A stretch of DNA of 64,000 nt from positions 11,619,938 through 11,683,937 of the forward strand of contig CM055199.1 in the NCBI GenBank assembly GCA_029224185.1, given 5' to 3'. The notes under the pieces were generated by a model. The model was not told the DNA's origin. It saw only the letters and a list, made by a program, of their open reading frames with translations, and made no database searches. Origin of the DNA: Karalla daura. Lineage: Eukaryota; Chordata; Actinopteri; Chaetodontiformes; Leiognathidae. Position numbers and translations under genes: made by a program. Positions 54,727-64,000 of the stretch are shown here, piece after piece (within the stretch, counting starts at the first letter, position 1; each line of letters opens with the position of its first letter).

Positions 54727-57700
54727 CAGCCAGGACGACTGACAGCAGGAGTCTAGCAGGAGAGTGGCTCGCCACAGGGGACGAAGCCGAATCTGCTGAA
54801 TCACTTCCTCACTCACACAAGGTAGAGCTGTCGTTCCCAGCGATGACAGGGCTCCGCACGGCCCGGGCTCGGGACTCAGATCCCCGGACGCTTTAAACGC
54901 GCCTCGGCAAAAGCTCCTTTCAGAGAAGGACCGGGCCGCAGCTGGGAGGAGGGCGCCCCCTCGCTCCGACCAGGGTTCGAACTGGAACTGTGACAGTTGC
55001 AGGTTGCTGTGAAAACACATGTGTAGAGCGCTTCTTTTGTGTAAAGCAAAAGGCCGCCATTTCTTTTCGTGCCACCCGACGTCGCTGTATGAAAGGAGGG
55101 CAAATAAAAGGCAGTTGTTGCAATTGCTTCTTTTGGCTTTTCAGAGACGCGTCCCCAGTCCACATCACAAGGTGCATACACTCGAGGCTTCGCATTTAAA
55201 ATGTCAAGCGGAGGATTAGTCTGTGTTTCATGCCTTGTGTTGCCTCGTCTCGCCCTGCGAGCCAGGGCTCAGCTGCGTTTGGGGGCTATGCTTGATGAGA
55301 CGTTGACATGGCATGCCTGCTTTATGCTCTGGCATTGACCTGGGTTTTGCCAGCGCCGTCTGAGAGCTAGCTGGGCTCGGACCGGCTGTCGTAACATGCC
55401 GATCTACTGCCATGCAGGAAACATCTGTAGCATCGTCCGGCCGAACGCAGTCATCTCTGTAAACAGGACGTGACGCTACATGTCACAAAGTCACAGTTAA
55501 ACATGACGATGTCAGGAGCCCAAATGACATTAAACTAACCTTTAATCAAATGTCACATGTCAGCTATATTTGGTGGCCTCTTCTCGTGTTCCCTCGAGAT
55601 GTCTCTTCCATTACCAAGCCTCTGTTAGCTTTGTCAGCTGGCTGACAACTAACTTCTACGTCAGAGACTACCTCGGTTGGCTAAACCTACTTTTATCTCT
55701 CAGTCAAGGTTAAACCTATGAACCTGGCTCCTGGGCTTCCACACTGGTGTGTCTGGGGCTGAAATCCTCATCTACAGTGTGTAAAATTCAAGTGATGAGC
55801 GCAGGGTGGGTGCGCCAGTCTTCTCACTGAAGAGTTGCCGCCTATCTGGAAGCAAAATCGGCACGTCTCGAACATTGGCTGCCTTTGACTTTTACCCCGT
55901 GACGCAGTCCTGCTGGAATGTTCCCTCTTGTGTGAGGAATGCGGCAGGAGGAGGCCATAGGATGCCGCCTGTCTCAAGTGCCTCTTTTCTTCTTCTTCTA
56001 TTTCTTCCATCAGCGTTGGCCCACATGCATCTGAAAGCTGGGCGTGAATGCCACCACGTTGTGTGTCTTTGTCTGGGCTAGAGAAGGGTCTTCCTGTTTG
56101 GTCGTTGTGACATCTGTGTCATAGACTCGCTGTTTTAAAGTTCAGTCAACTATGACTCTCGGCCCGCGATATCACTGGTCCTCAGCAATGCAAGTTCCAG
56201 GGTGACGTGACCCTTGTCTTCTCTTGGCTGATTGCTTTTGCTCCAGTTGTCTGTCCTCATTGTTCACAGATTACTTTACAACCCATCCGGGAAAAGTTGT
56301 GCTAGTTACCTTTGACACGCACTCAATACAAACAATACATGTTATGTTTTTGCTTCCCGCTCCGCAGATATCCTATCAGAAATAAAAGCTAAATACATAA
56401 AAATGTATATCAAAAAATGTCAAACCCATTGTAGTTTGATGGTAGTAGAGCTCAGAACAAGTTAGGACAAGAAGAGAGTGTGGGTTGTGGAATGTGTGGA
56501 AGCTTCTAGGAGCAGCTCCCTGGTGAGCAGGTTCACTGGGAACAGGTGACGGTGTCATGACCGGGTTTGAAAGGCTCAGTTGTTCACATGCAAAGGGCTT
56601 TGTGAAACACATGATTCTAGATAATGGATGCTATTACACGGGCTCCACAGCGCCTCATGATACAACACGAACATTCACGAGTGATTGCGGTCTGCTTTTA
56701 TTCAGTTTTACACGCTGGCCCAGTTTTTGTTTTGTTTTTGCCATCCGGTTGGTACAAGTAGAGAAAACAAGTTTTTCCATTTCATGGCCATATCAACAAT
56801 ACAGTTGCTCTAAAAAGCGAGGTTGTGCCTGTCAGACTCCAGGAAATGTAAGAACTTAGTATTATTGTTTTGCTCTTCATTAAATTGATAGCACAATGTA
56901 TGTTGGGTTGGTAAGAAAATGTGTGCATTTACATGTACTGGCTGATTCGATCCATTCCTCCATGCATAAACAAAGGAAAATTATGTTATGAAAGTTATGA
57001 AAATAACCGCTGAAATGCATAATTACACTCCCGTGGGTTTGTAAACATTCTCAGCTCATTTGCTCTCCTTTAGTATGTAGTTTGTAATCAGCGCAACCAT
57101 TTGCCAGCAAGGTAGATACAGCAGCATAAATAGTTTTCACCCTTTACAGCTGTGTCTCTGTACAGCTACAGATACACACATAAACAGCAACAAATAGGGG
57201 ATCGCAGCATGTGTCCCTCAGAGGCTGCCATATGGTGTGGCATGTGTAGAGAGGGAGCGGAAAGCGTCCAACCTCACACTGCATTAACCAAGTCATGACA
57301 GGGTTCGCAGGGAAGCTGATCGCTCCAGCCTCGGCCTGTCTGTGTTTGGCTCCACTTGGGGATCAGTTTGTTATACGTACCGTAGGTGGATCTGGCTCCA
57401 GCCGGCTGGCAGTCATGCCTTTTAATACGTATGATCCGTGCCGTACATGTCTCTTGGCCCTCTCCTCCAGTAGCTCCTAATACTGCCACGGGTGAGCATT
57501 ATGAGCTCCACCATTCCTAATGAAAACATTAGGATTTAATTTGTGGCGAGTGTTTTTATTTCTTGTTGAATGTGGCTGCACAGAGCGTTATCTGAAGACA
57601 ATCAGAAGCTTCACGATCTCTTGGGGGGGTCAGATAGAAATGATGTGGTGCGAGGCACATCACTTAGTGTGTTATGTGCCGGTTATGACTCACACTCAGA

Positions 57701-58403
57701 ATTGCTGATTTCAGGTGGGATTATGTTGTTTTCCTGCATCACTCCTCAATATCTCCTGTGGCTATGACAACGTAGAGACACGAGCGTAAACAAAGCCACG
57801 GCCACATATCTCGGCCCTCGAAATAAACTTTTTTAAAACACTGAGAACGTGCACCCCCCACACACCCTCATAGTGCAACAGTGCGACAAGTGCTCCAGCT
57901 GTAGGTTCCATCTCTGTTTTCCCCTCTCTGTTTGTTTCATTATTAATGAGAGAGAGTGAGGGAACAGCGCCGTGGATCATATTCAGAGGGAGAAGCCAGG
58001 GCCCATGGGGAGGAGGGAGGGAGGGAGAGAAGGGGGGGGGGGGGGGGGGGGGCGGCATCACGCAACAGGAAGCGCTGCAAACGTATGGGGAAAAAGGTCC
58101 GGGGAGAGATTTCTGTAAACACCTGCCGTCACTTCGACTTCGACGGCCTGTTTCGCCATGGTGCCAGTCGGCATGTGGCCGCCATCTTTGGAAACCGCTA
58201 ACCTGTGCGTGGACGCCAGGAGCGTCGGGGCGCACCACGCACTGCTCGCTGCCCGTCGCCACATCACGGTTGAAAGTGCAGTTATTGTTTTATCAAACGC
58301 GTTTAATGCAAATTATACGACAGGGGGGGGTTTTGTGCTTCAGTGTCTCCTCCCTACAGCACAGTGATTTGAGTGTGTTCCCTCACACTCGGGGTCGGCG
58401 TGC

Positions 58404-58463
<60 letters not shown>

Positions 58464-61122
58464 AGGGGGGGGGTTGAGCGTGGCAGGAGATAATGACATA
58501 AATCCTCTGCCAGGCCCGGGCGCTCTAATTACACCTAGTCTTCTGGGGAGCTTTCACACTATATTAACCTCTGTTAACTCCTGGTGTCACACTTAATGCC
58601 AGTTTCTAATCGTTCGCCTTCGCTACGCTCCTAGGAAGAACTGATAGCGCGCCGGTGTGAGCCTGCGCGTCCGTCTCGTAAACCGCCATCTCGGGAGAAA
58701 CGGGAGAGCGGCCCATCCTTACCGTGGCCTATACAATGCCCTACTTACCTGGTTTTATTTTGGTCCCGACAGCGAACGTGGCCTCGCTGTGCAGCCCTCG
58801 TGTTTGTGCTTTAGTGCCTCGCTTTGACTCCTGGTTTTCATAGTTTATTTGCATGGGATTAGGGTTTATGTCGCCAAAGCAGGGGGTTAGGGGAGAGCCG
58901 GATTCACCGCTGTGCTCAGTGTCTCAGAGACGCCACTTTGTGCCGCAGTGTTATTGTAGCCAGGAGATTCGCTGAGCATAATTCAAAATTCATGTGTTTA
59001 CTTACTGGCAGGTAGAAAACCAGCGAGCATCCAGCAGTCTCTCCCTGAGAAAGTGGCCAGCCTTTCCGGACTGTGTATGTAAAGCAACAAGCATGGGAAC
59101 AGAAGTAACAAATGATCAGGGGCCCATTTCCTGAGCCGACCCGGGGGTTAAAATAGAGCAGCTCATCGTTCCTGGATTTCCTCTGTGCATGACATCATTT
59201 GCTAAATGCTGCAGCTGAAATTAATAATTGACTCACTTTATGAGATCAACAAGCAGGTTGGACACTCTGGAAGGTTATTTGCATCTCTGGCTGCTCGGCA
59301 CAAGATGAGTTCCTGATAAGAGGAGGGGAAAAAAAACAGAGCAGTGTCCTCAGACGTCCAAGTTACCCTGGCTTGGCCCGGGCTGCTGCTGTGTTTGGAG
59401 TCAAACAGGAGTCTTGTTTGCTTTGATATCCAGTCATTTCCTCTGTAAACACCGACATGCAATGTTGTGTCACATGGATGTTTGCGGCCACAGTCGGCTT
59501 CAGAACCAGTTAGCACAAGGACACGAGGCCCAGACACATGGTTTTACAATTACTGGAATCAAATGCACTGAACAAGTTTCAAGATGTGTTCCACTTTATG
59601 GCTTCCCGGTGATGTTGGGCAATCAGTAGATATTGGCAGAGGATCATCCTGCAGCTGTGGCTCGCAAAAAAATGAAGGTGTGTTAGCAAGTTACCGAAAA
59701 GAAAATGACAATGGGTTCACATGTATTTGTTGTAGTTAGTTACAAGTGAGGCCTCTTCAGTCCTGAGAATAGCCGACTGATTGATGCAGTGATCCAGTGT
59801 TCAATGCTCATTAAATAATACCAAGGTGAGACCAAACAACCGCTCCAATGCCTCAGGTCTAGACTCGGCCGTGCCCATTCTCTTGATAGACAAAGGACAC
59901 TCCATGGAGGACGACGGTCTACGCGAATTAGACAAGCAAGACAGTTGGTTTGAAGGGAGCAAAGCGAGTCGTCTCTGTCAACAACAGCGTTCACGCCCAG
60001 CCTCGATGGAGCCCAGTAACGGCAGTCACCCACAGCACACCCCGGGTGACTCAGACGGCTCTGAACAGCAGCCAGGTGCTCACGCTGGCCGTGCAGACGG
60101 CCTCACAGAGGTTCAGTCGCTGGCTTTCCCACCAGTCAGTCAAAACCGAAGAAGGTGAAACGTCCTCGAAAGGTCCAGTTGTCGCGACAGGCTTACGTGA
60201 ACTTCAGCTCCTGCCTTTTTCTTTGAATGAACGCTTCAGGGGAGACTCGTGTTTCTGTGTCGAGCGCAACTGTCTTCCACAAACAGCAGCTGACCCGTTT
60301 GCCTCTCTCTGTGTTTGCGCGCAGAGGACGGACCCTCAGCTCCTGGCCCAGTTCTACTACGCCGATGAAGAGCTGAATCAGGTGGCCACAGAGCTGGACA
60401 GCCTGGACGGCAGGAAGGACCCCCAGAGGTGCACCCTGCTGGTCAACCAGTTCCGATCATGTCAGGTGAGCCAGCGCGGTCCAGCCCCGACGCCGTCCCT
60501 TCATTTCACCAAGGATACATTTCAGCCTGTTTGATTTACTGTTTGTATTTCATTCATTCATTATGAATGATGCGTGAAAGTAGCCCTGGAGTGAAGTAAA
60601 CTTCCTACCTCTCATATTGGCCACTAAGAGATCTCCTAATGTGCTCCAAGTGGAAGTGACGGAGGGGGGCACGAACCGCTGTCCTTGTATGGCAGAAAAT
60701 GGATTCAGAACTTGATGTGAACTGAAGTTTTTTTTCATGTTTGCTCTAGTTTCTTTTTCCTTCCCATCATTACATCACTAAGTTTCGCCTGGGAGCTGAA
60801 AATAGACAAGTCTTATCACCCCGCTCTGTGTACAGGCGTGGCTACCATAGCACACACAGTTCGACCGCATCTCTTCTTTACCCGTCAGGCTGATAGGACG
60901 GAGATAGCAGACTTTGACGTGTCATGTGGGTTATTAGAAAACAGTTTTGGTGCTATAAGAGGCGGTCGACTGAGGTAAACGTGATTGGGTTTTTTCTCTT
61001 TGTTTTAGCAGAAACATACGTCTTTAGATGGGGATGTCAGCTGATTTATGGGCTGCGGTGAAGCAGGTGATTGTTTCTGGTCTTTGTGTGGTCAAGGCTG
61101 AGAGGAGCGAAGCAGGTCATAC

Positions 61123-61196
<74 letters not shown>

Positions 61197-62147
61197 TGAT
61201 GGCTGCCATGCTGCATCATGCTGGGAGCTGGAGGAGGTGGAGGGGAGGTCGCCGCAGCACACAGGGGAGAACCGCTTAATAAGGTCATCACTTGATCCCC
61301 GACTGCTCTGTCTCTCTCCCCGCTCCATCCTTCCCTCTGCCAATCTGTCATCTTCTCAGTTTCCCTCGCTCTTCCCTGTGCCGTGTTGGCTGGAATCATT
61401 CAAAACTGTGGCATTTCACAGCCAGAAGAGAACATGCGTCTGCATGTAGGCCTTTTTTCCCCCCACCTTTGATACATCAGACATAACACTCCTTTGTTAT
61501 GTTGCATACACCCATTTACGTTTTTACCATACCGTAGATCACAAGATATAGTGAATCATTAGTAATCCATGGCGCCACAAATGATTTCTGTAGTGAAGCT
61601 TTCTTGCCACAGTGGACGCATTCACAAGGTCAGGGCCCATCTCTGGCTGTAGTACACAGATGGTCCAACAGGGGGCAGAAGACAGGCGTCAAATTGTATA
61701 CAACAGGTTTTTTTTTAGGGAGTATCAAATATGATGCGGTGGCTTTATGGCTTTCTCTTCCCTGGCCCAGCGTGTACCTCCTCCTCGTCAGCAAATGTTT
61801 TTCTCTCTTCCTGTCAGCCCCTAATTTTCTCGTCCGACGAGTCACAGGGAAAACATTTAGCATCAAACTCTCGGGACCTGCGTGTTGAGAGTGGATCGGC
61901 GCTTCCTCCTCCTGGTGAGATGTTGGAAGGGATTAAGCGGCATGATACCCCGTCGCCCCGGGGCCCCAAGAATAGAAGGCGAGCGCGCTCCAGCCAAAAT
62001 TCTCCCTCTTGAACCTGCCACTGCAGCTATGGGCTCTTGTTTGCGGGCCTCTGTGGGGGTTGCTGGCATGCTGCTCATATTATGTTGGCACGGCTGTTCT
62101 TACAGTGTGGCCTGCTGGAACAGGCCAGAAAAGTGTGTGTACGTGTG

Positions 62148-62181
<34 letters not shown>

Positions 62182-62408
62182 AGAGGCGCCCCACAATTGA
62201 GATAGATGGTGCACACAAGAGACAGGGGAAGTGTCAGAGATGAATAGAAAAACCTCCAAAAAAAAGGAAGCCAGGGTCTTTTTGTGATTGTGGCGTTTCA
62301 GGTGACACTCTGGGTGATGTGAAGACGACTGTGGTGAAGGTTATCACCGCCGTCCCCCTGCTGGGAGACGCCCGCACTCTGGCACTCGGAGTGGGCCAAG
62401 ACACACAC

Positions 62409-62450
<42 letters not shown>

Positions 62451-64000
62451 CAGGCATAAAGGAATCGGTGGTTAAGCTCTCCTTCTCAAAGCTTTTTAAT
62501 CTTTCTCCTCGGGGCGAGCAGAGAAAGACGCAGTGCTGCGCCTGACAAGATTACAGTGCACAGTGCAGCTGCGGTTGAGTGAAAGGCTCATTGTAAGTCA
62601 TTGTTATGGCTGTTGTACATGCCAGCGGCACATAAGCTCTTGATTAGCTCTCGCTGTGTGTGACACTGCACTTTCGCTGCTGGAATTATGGGCTTTAGTT
62701 TCGTGTTTTCATTGAGGGGGAATGTGGCCGCGAGCGGCGTGATGGTCTCGTGCGCTCGTGAAATTGTTTTCGCTGGCTCCCTAATCAATGGTCTTTATAC
62801 GTTGCAACGGGCCGGCCCGGCCTCGCCTCTGATCCCCAGCCAGCGTCGGTCAATCAGAGGGAACCGGGAGAAAATCGCTCTCCAGGAACAGATATGTTTT
62901 TGTTGTTTTGTTCGTCCCCTCCGACTGGTTCGCTCAACGTCGTCCTCTGTCCCTCTTGTGCTCAATCTGCAGGACAACGTGTTGAATATCATCAATCAGA
63001 TCATGGATGAATGTATCCCCAACGACCGGGCCAACAGGGACTTCTCCGTCAAGTTCCCCGAGGAGATCCGTCATGACAACTTGGCCGGGCAGCTGTGGTT
63101 CGGGGCCGAGGTAATGTATTCCCTCCGGCGGCAGTCGAGAAGAAAACAACCTGGTGCGGCTCCCCATACGTGCATGAAAATACCCTACTCTTCTCTCTTT
63201 TCTTCTTTCACATTACAGCGCTGTCATGTCTTGATTGTAGCTGTAGTAACCAGAGCGGCCTCGGCCTCGTCTCTGATCATTGCTGTGTGTTGCTGTGCAG
63301 TGTCTGGCCGCCGGCTCCATCATCATGAACAGGGAGATCGAGAGTATAGCGATGAGGCCCCTGGCTAAGGACCTCACCCGCAGCCTGGAGGAGGTGCGCA
63401 ACATCACCAGAGACCAGGCCCTGAGGGACCTCAACCTGTACACGGACCGCATGAAGGACGCATTGCGACACTTCGACAGCCTTTTTGCTGAGTTTGAGCT
63501 CAGGTAAACACCGGCGACTCCGCATTCGTGATCCTCTCAAGGCCTCGTCCACGTGAGCTTGCCAGACGCTCTTCGTGTCATCGCGTTCCACTTTGCTTTT
63601 CTCCTCTCACCAGTTACGTGTCAGCCATGGTGCCTGTGAAGTCTCCCAAAGAATACTATGTGCAGCAGGAGGTGATCGTGCTCTTCTGCGAGACAGTGGA
63701 GAGGTGAGCATATAGGAGGACGCTCATAGAGGCAAATAGCAACCTGCTCAGCCGGTAGGAGACGTGCGAATGAAGCGGCGTGTTCTCTTGATTGTGCTTC
63801 TCCGTCACGGTTGTCTCAGGGCCTTGAAGCTGGGTTATCTCACACAAGACATGATCGATGACTACGAACCCGCGCTGATGTTTACAATTCCCCGGCTAGC
63901 CATTGTGTGGTAAGTGTTGCCTGTCCTGTCCCTTCCTTCTTCCTCGCTTCCTCTCTGCTCCGCACGCTTGCAGGATTTAAAACGTGTATTGTGTTTTCAG
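44771..64000 (+). CDS. zfyve28: FYVE-domain protein ZFYVE28 (LST-2), 5' part (coding exons 1-6, runs off the right edge)
   Basis: Endosomal FYVE protein, the LST-2 orthologue; in animals it restrains EGFR signalling from endosomes depending on its ubiquitination (family knowledge). Exons: 44771-44806 ([12 protein letters not shown]), 60325-60465, 62973-63110, 63301-63503, 63614-63703, 63820-63909; phases join to about 232 residues. The window stops at ttttcag, the acceptor of exon 7. The order [75 protein letters not shown] sequence, [20 protein letters not shown] and [20 protein letters not shown] follows the conserved N-terminal region of ZFYVE28. The FYVE finger is C-terminal and lies beyond the window. 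Intron 1 is 15.5 kb, by far the largest here. The divergent neighbour cfap99 agrees with human 4p16.3. Confidence 0.95.
44913..44950. repeat. (CA)19 microsatellite
   Basis: Nineteen CA units in zfyve28 intron 1, about 105 bases after the exon 1 donor. Confidence 0.95.
45945..45978. repeat. (CA)17 microsatellite
   Basis: CA run followed by interrupted CACG/CACT units, in zfyve28 intron 1. Confidence 0.95.
46760..46990 (-). repeat. Fish interspersed repeat with embedded (CA)n
   Basis: Minus-oriented copy: begins ATTCATTATCTTACCCACTA, contains CAATACACCCTGGACAGGCC and CCAGTCCAG, and runs into a (CA)26 tract at 46889-46941 and a short GATA run. Same 5' phrase as the copy at 22828-23075. Confidence 0.7.
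48610..48800 (+). repeat. Fish interspersed repeat, plus-oriented copy
   Basis: Contains GATGGACTGGTGATCTGTCC followed by AGGGTGTATTCCCTGCCTTT, the exact reverse-complement theme of the 22.8- and 46.8-kb copies, with a diverged CATG-rich 5' part. Confidence 0.7.
50540..50770 (-). mobile_element. Decayed non-LTR retrotransposon fragment (reverse-transcriptase region)
   Basis: On the minus strand, successive frames spell pieces of a LINE reverse transcriptase: [12 protein letters not shown], then [12 protein letters not shown], then LFADDALL, the catalytic [FY]ADD motif area. The frame changes between the pieces, so the copy is dead. It is flanked by no obvious target-site duplication. The non-LTR assignment rests on the motif order; clade (RTE, L2 or Rex) is not decided. 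Confidence 0.65.
53035..53130 (+). repeat. Fish interspersed repeat fragment
   Basis: Contains GATTGGAGACTCCAGATTGT, GTGAGTGTGAGGGTGAGACC and TGTCCGGGG, a plus-oriented piece of the same family as 23440-23560. Confidence 0.55.
54382..54434. repeat. (GGA)n trinucleotide repeat
   Basis: About seventeen GGA units in zfyve28 intron 1. A poly-T run of 20 lies at about 54094-54114 nearby. Confidence 0.95.
54658..54725. repeat. (GA)34 microsatellite
   Basis: About 68 bases of uninterrupted GA in zfyve28 intron 1. Confidence 0.97.
58032..58052 (+). repeat. Poly-G run of 21
   Basis: Twenty-one consecutive G preceded by a GGGA-rich stretch (58005-58031). Such tracts can fold as G-quadruplexes; a further G run lies at 58464-58472. 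Confidence 0.9.
58407..58462. repeat. (GT)28 microsatellite
   Basis: About 56 bases of GT preceded by TGCG units and followed by a G run, in zfyve28 intron 1. Confidence 0.97.
59950..60324 (+). other. In-frame open extension upstream of zfyve28 exon 2
   Basis: From an ATG at 59950 the reading frame stays open for 125 codons directly into exon 2 (RTDPQLLAQ). It would give an alternative N-terminus in place of [13 protein letters not shown] normal acceptor (GCGCGCAG) precedes exon 2, so the standard splice is also sound. Coding status of the extension is unproven and may be chance in GC-rich sequence. Confidence 0.25.
61129..61194. repeat. (GT)33 microsatellite
   Basis: About 66 bases of GT in zfyve28 intron 2. 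Confidence 0.97.
62151..62178. repeat. (GT)14 microsatellite
   Basis: GT run in zfyve28 intron 2. Confidence 0.93.
62400..62443. repeat. (CA)22 microsatellite
   Basis: CA run with one CG interruption in zfyve28 intron 2, about 220 bases right of the GT run at 62151-62178 and complementary to it. Confidence 0.95.

Larger units (their letters stand above)
44807..60324 (+). other. zfyve28 intron 1
   Basis: 15.5 kb without a recognised gene on either strand. It contains microsatellites, several copies of a fish interspersed repeat, and a decayed reverse-transcriptase fragment; each is listed separately. The GC-rich stretches at 47.1-48.2, 51.1-51.6 and 54.7-55.4 kb have no assigned content and are candidates for regulatory elements. 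Confidence 0.7.

Noticed and set aside
54960..54990. GGTTCGAACTGG resembling a tRNA B box
   Set aside because: No matching A box or cloverleaf arms could be found upstream, so not called a tRNA or tRNA-derived SINE.
57762..58262. 166-codon minus-strand open frame containing a proline run
   Set aside because: The proline run is the poly-G tract, and the remainder shows no family similarity.

Overview
This window is nuclear DNA from a vertebrate, almost certainly a ray-finned (teleost) fish. All seven genes are split by short GT-AG introns. The encoded proteins match vertebrate families. Dinucleotide and tetranucleotide microsatellites are abundant, and several copies of interspersed repeats typical of fish genomes are present. 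There is no bacterial, plasmid or viral gene content and no operon logic. Each gene was assembled by hand from exons whose splice phases join in frame; the species cannot be named from the sequence alone.

Layout from left to right. (1) plk4 on the minus strand is cut by the left edge; its first five coding exons, covering the N-terminal half of the kinase domain, lie at 1-2291. (2) hspa4l, an Hsp110-type chaperone, is complete on the minus strand in 19 coding exons (3860-10573), with a promoter containing CCAAT boxes and a heat-shock-element-like array. (3) A compound tetranucleotide array follows at 11.35-11.66 kb. (4) chmp3 (ESCRT-III) is complete on the plus strand in 6 exons (12883-14988). 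(5) reep1 (ER-shaping protein) is complete on the plus strand in 8 exons (17553-23950). (6) mrpl35 (mitoribosome) is complete on the minus strand in 4 exons (26334-27925). (7) An unnamed single-pass membrane protein with cysteine-rich repeats is complete on the minus strand in 9 exons (29975-35440). (8) cfap99 (axonemal coiled-coil protein) is complete on the minus strand in 15 exons (36938-42627), with a roughly 530-bp GATA-type array in one intron. (9) zfyve28 (endosomal FYVE protein) runs on the plus strand from 44771 past the right edge, with a 15.5-kb first intron; the window ends exactly on the splice acceptor before its seventh coding exon.

The neighbourhood is a mosaic compared with human: plk4-hspa4l are neighbours at human 4q28, chmp3-reep1-mrpl35 lie together at 2p11, and cfap99-zfyve28 are neighbours at 4p16. 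Here the three blocks are fused within 64 kb, and KDM3A, which lies between REEP1 and CHMP3 in human, is absent.

The points most worth a second look are these: an in-frame extra exon upstream of the plk4 kinase domain; UG-repeat tracts that form three splice acceptors in hspa4l and mrpl35; the unnamed cysteine-rich receptor-like gene with a YxxPhi tail signal; an in-frame 5' extension of zfyve28 exon 2; and a pair of hairpin-bearing repeats between cfap99 and zfyve28. No previously undescribed multi-gene system is evident.
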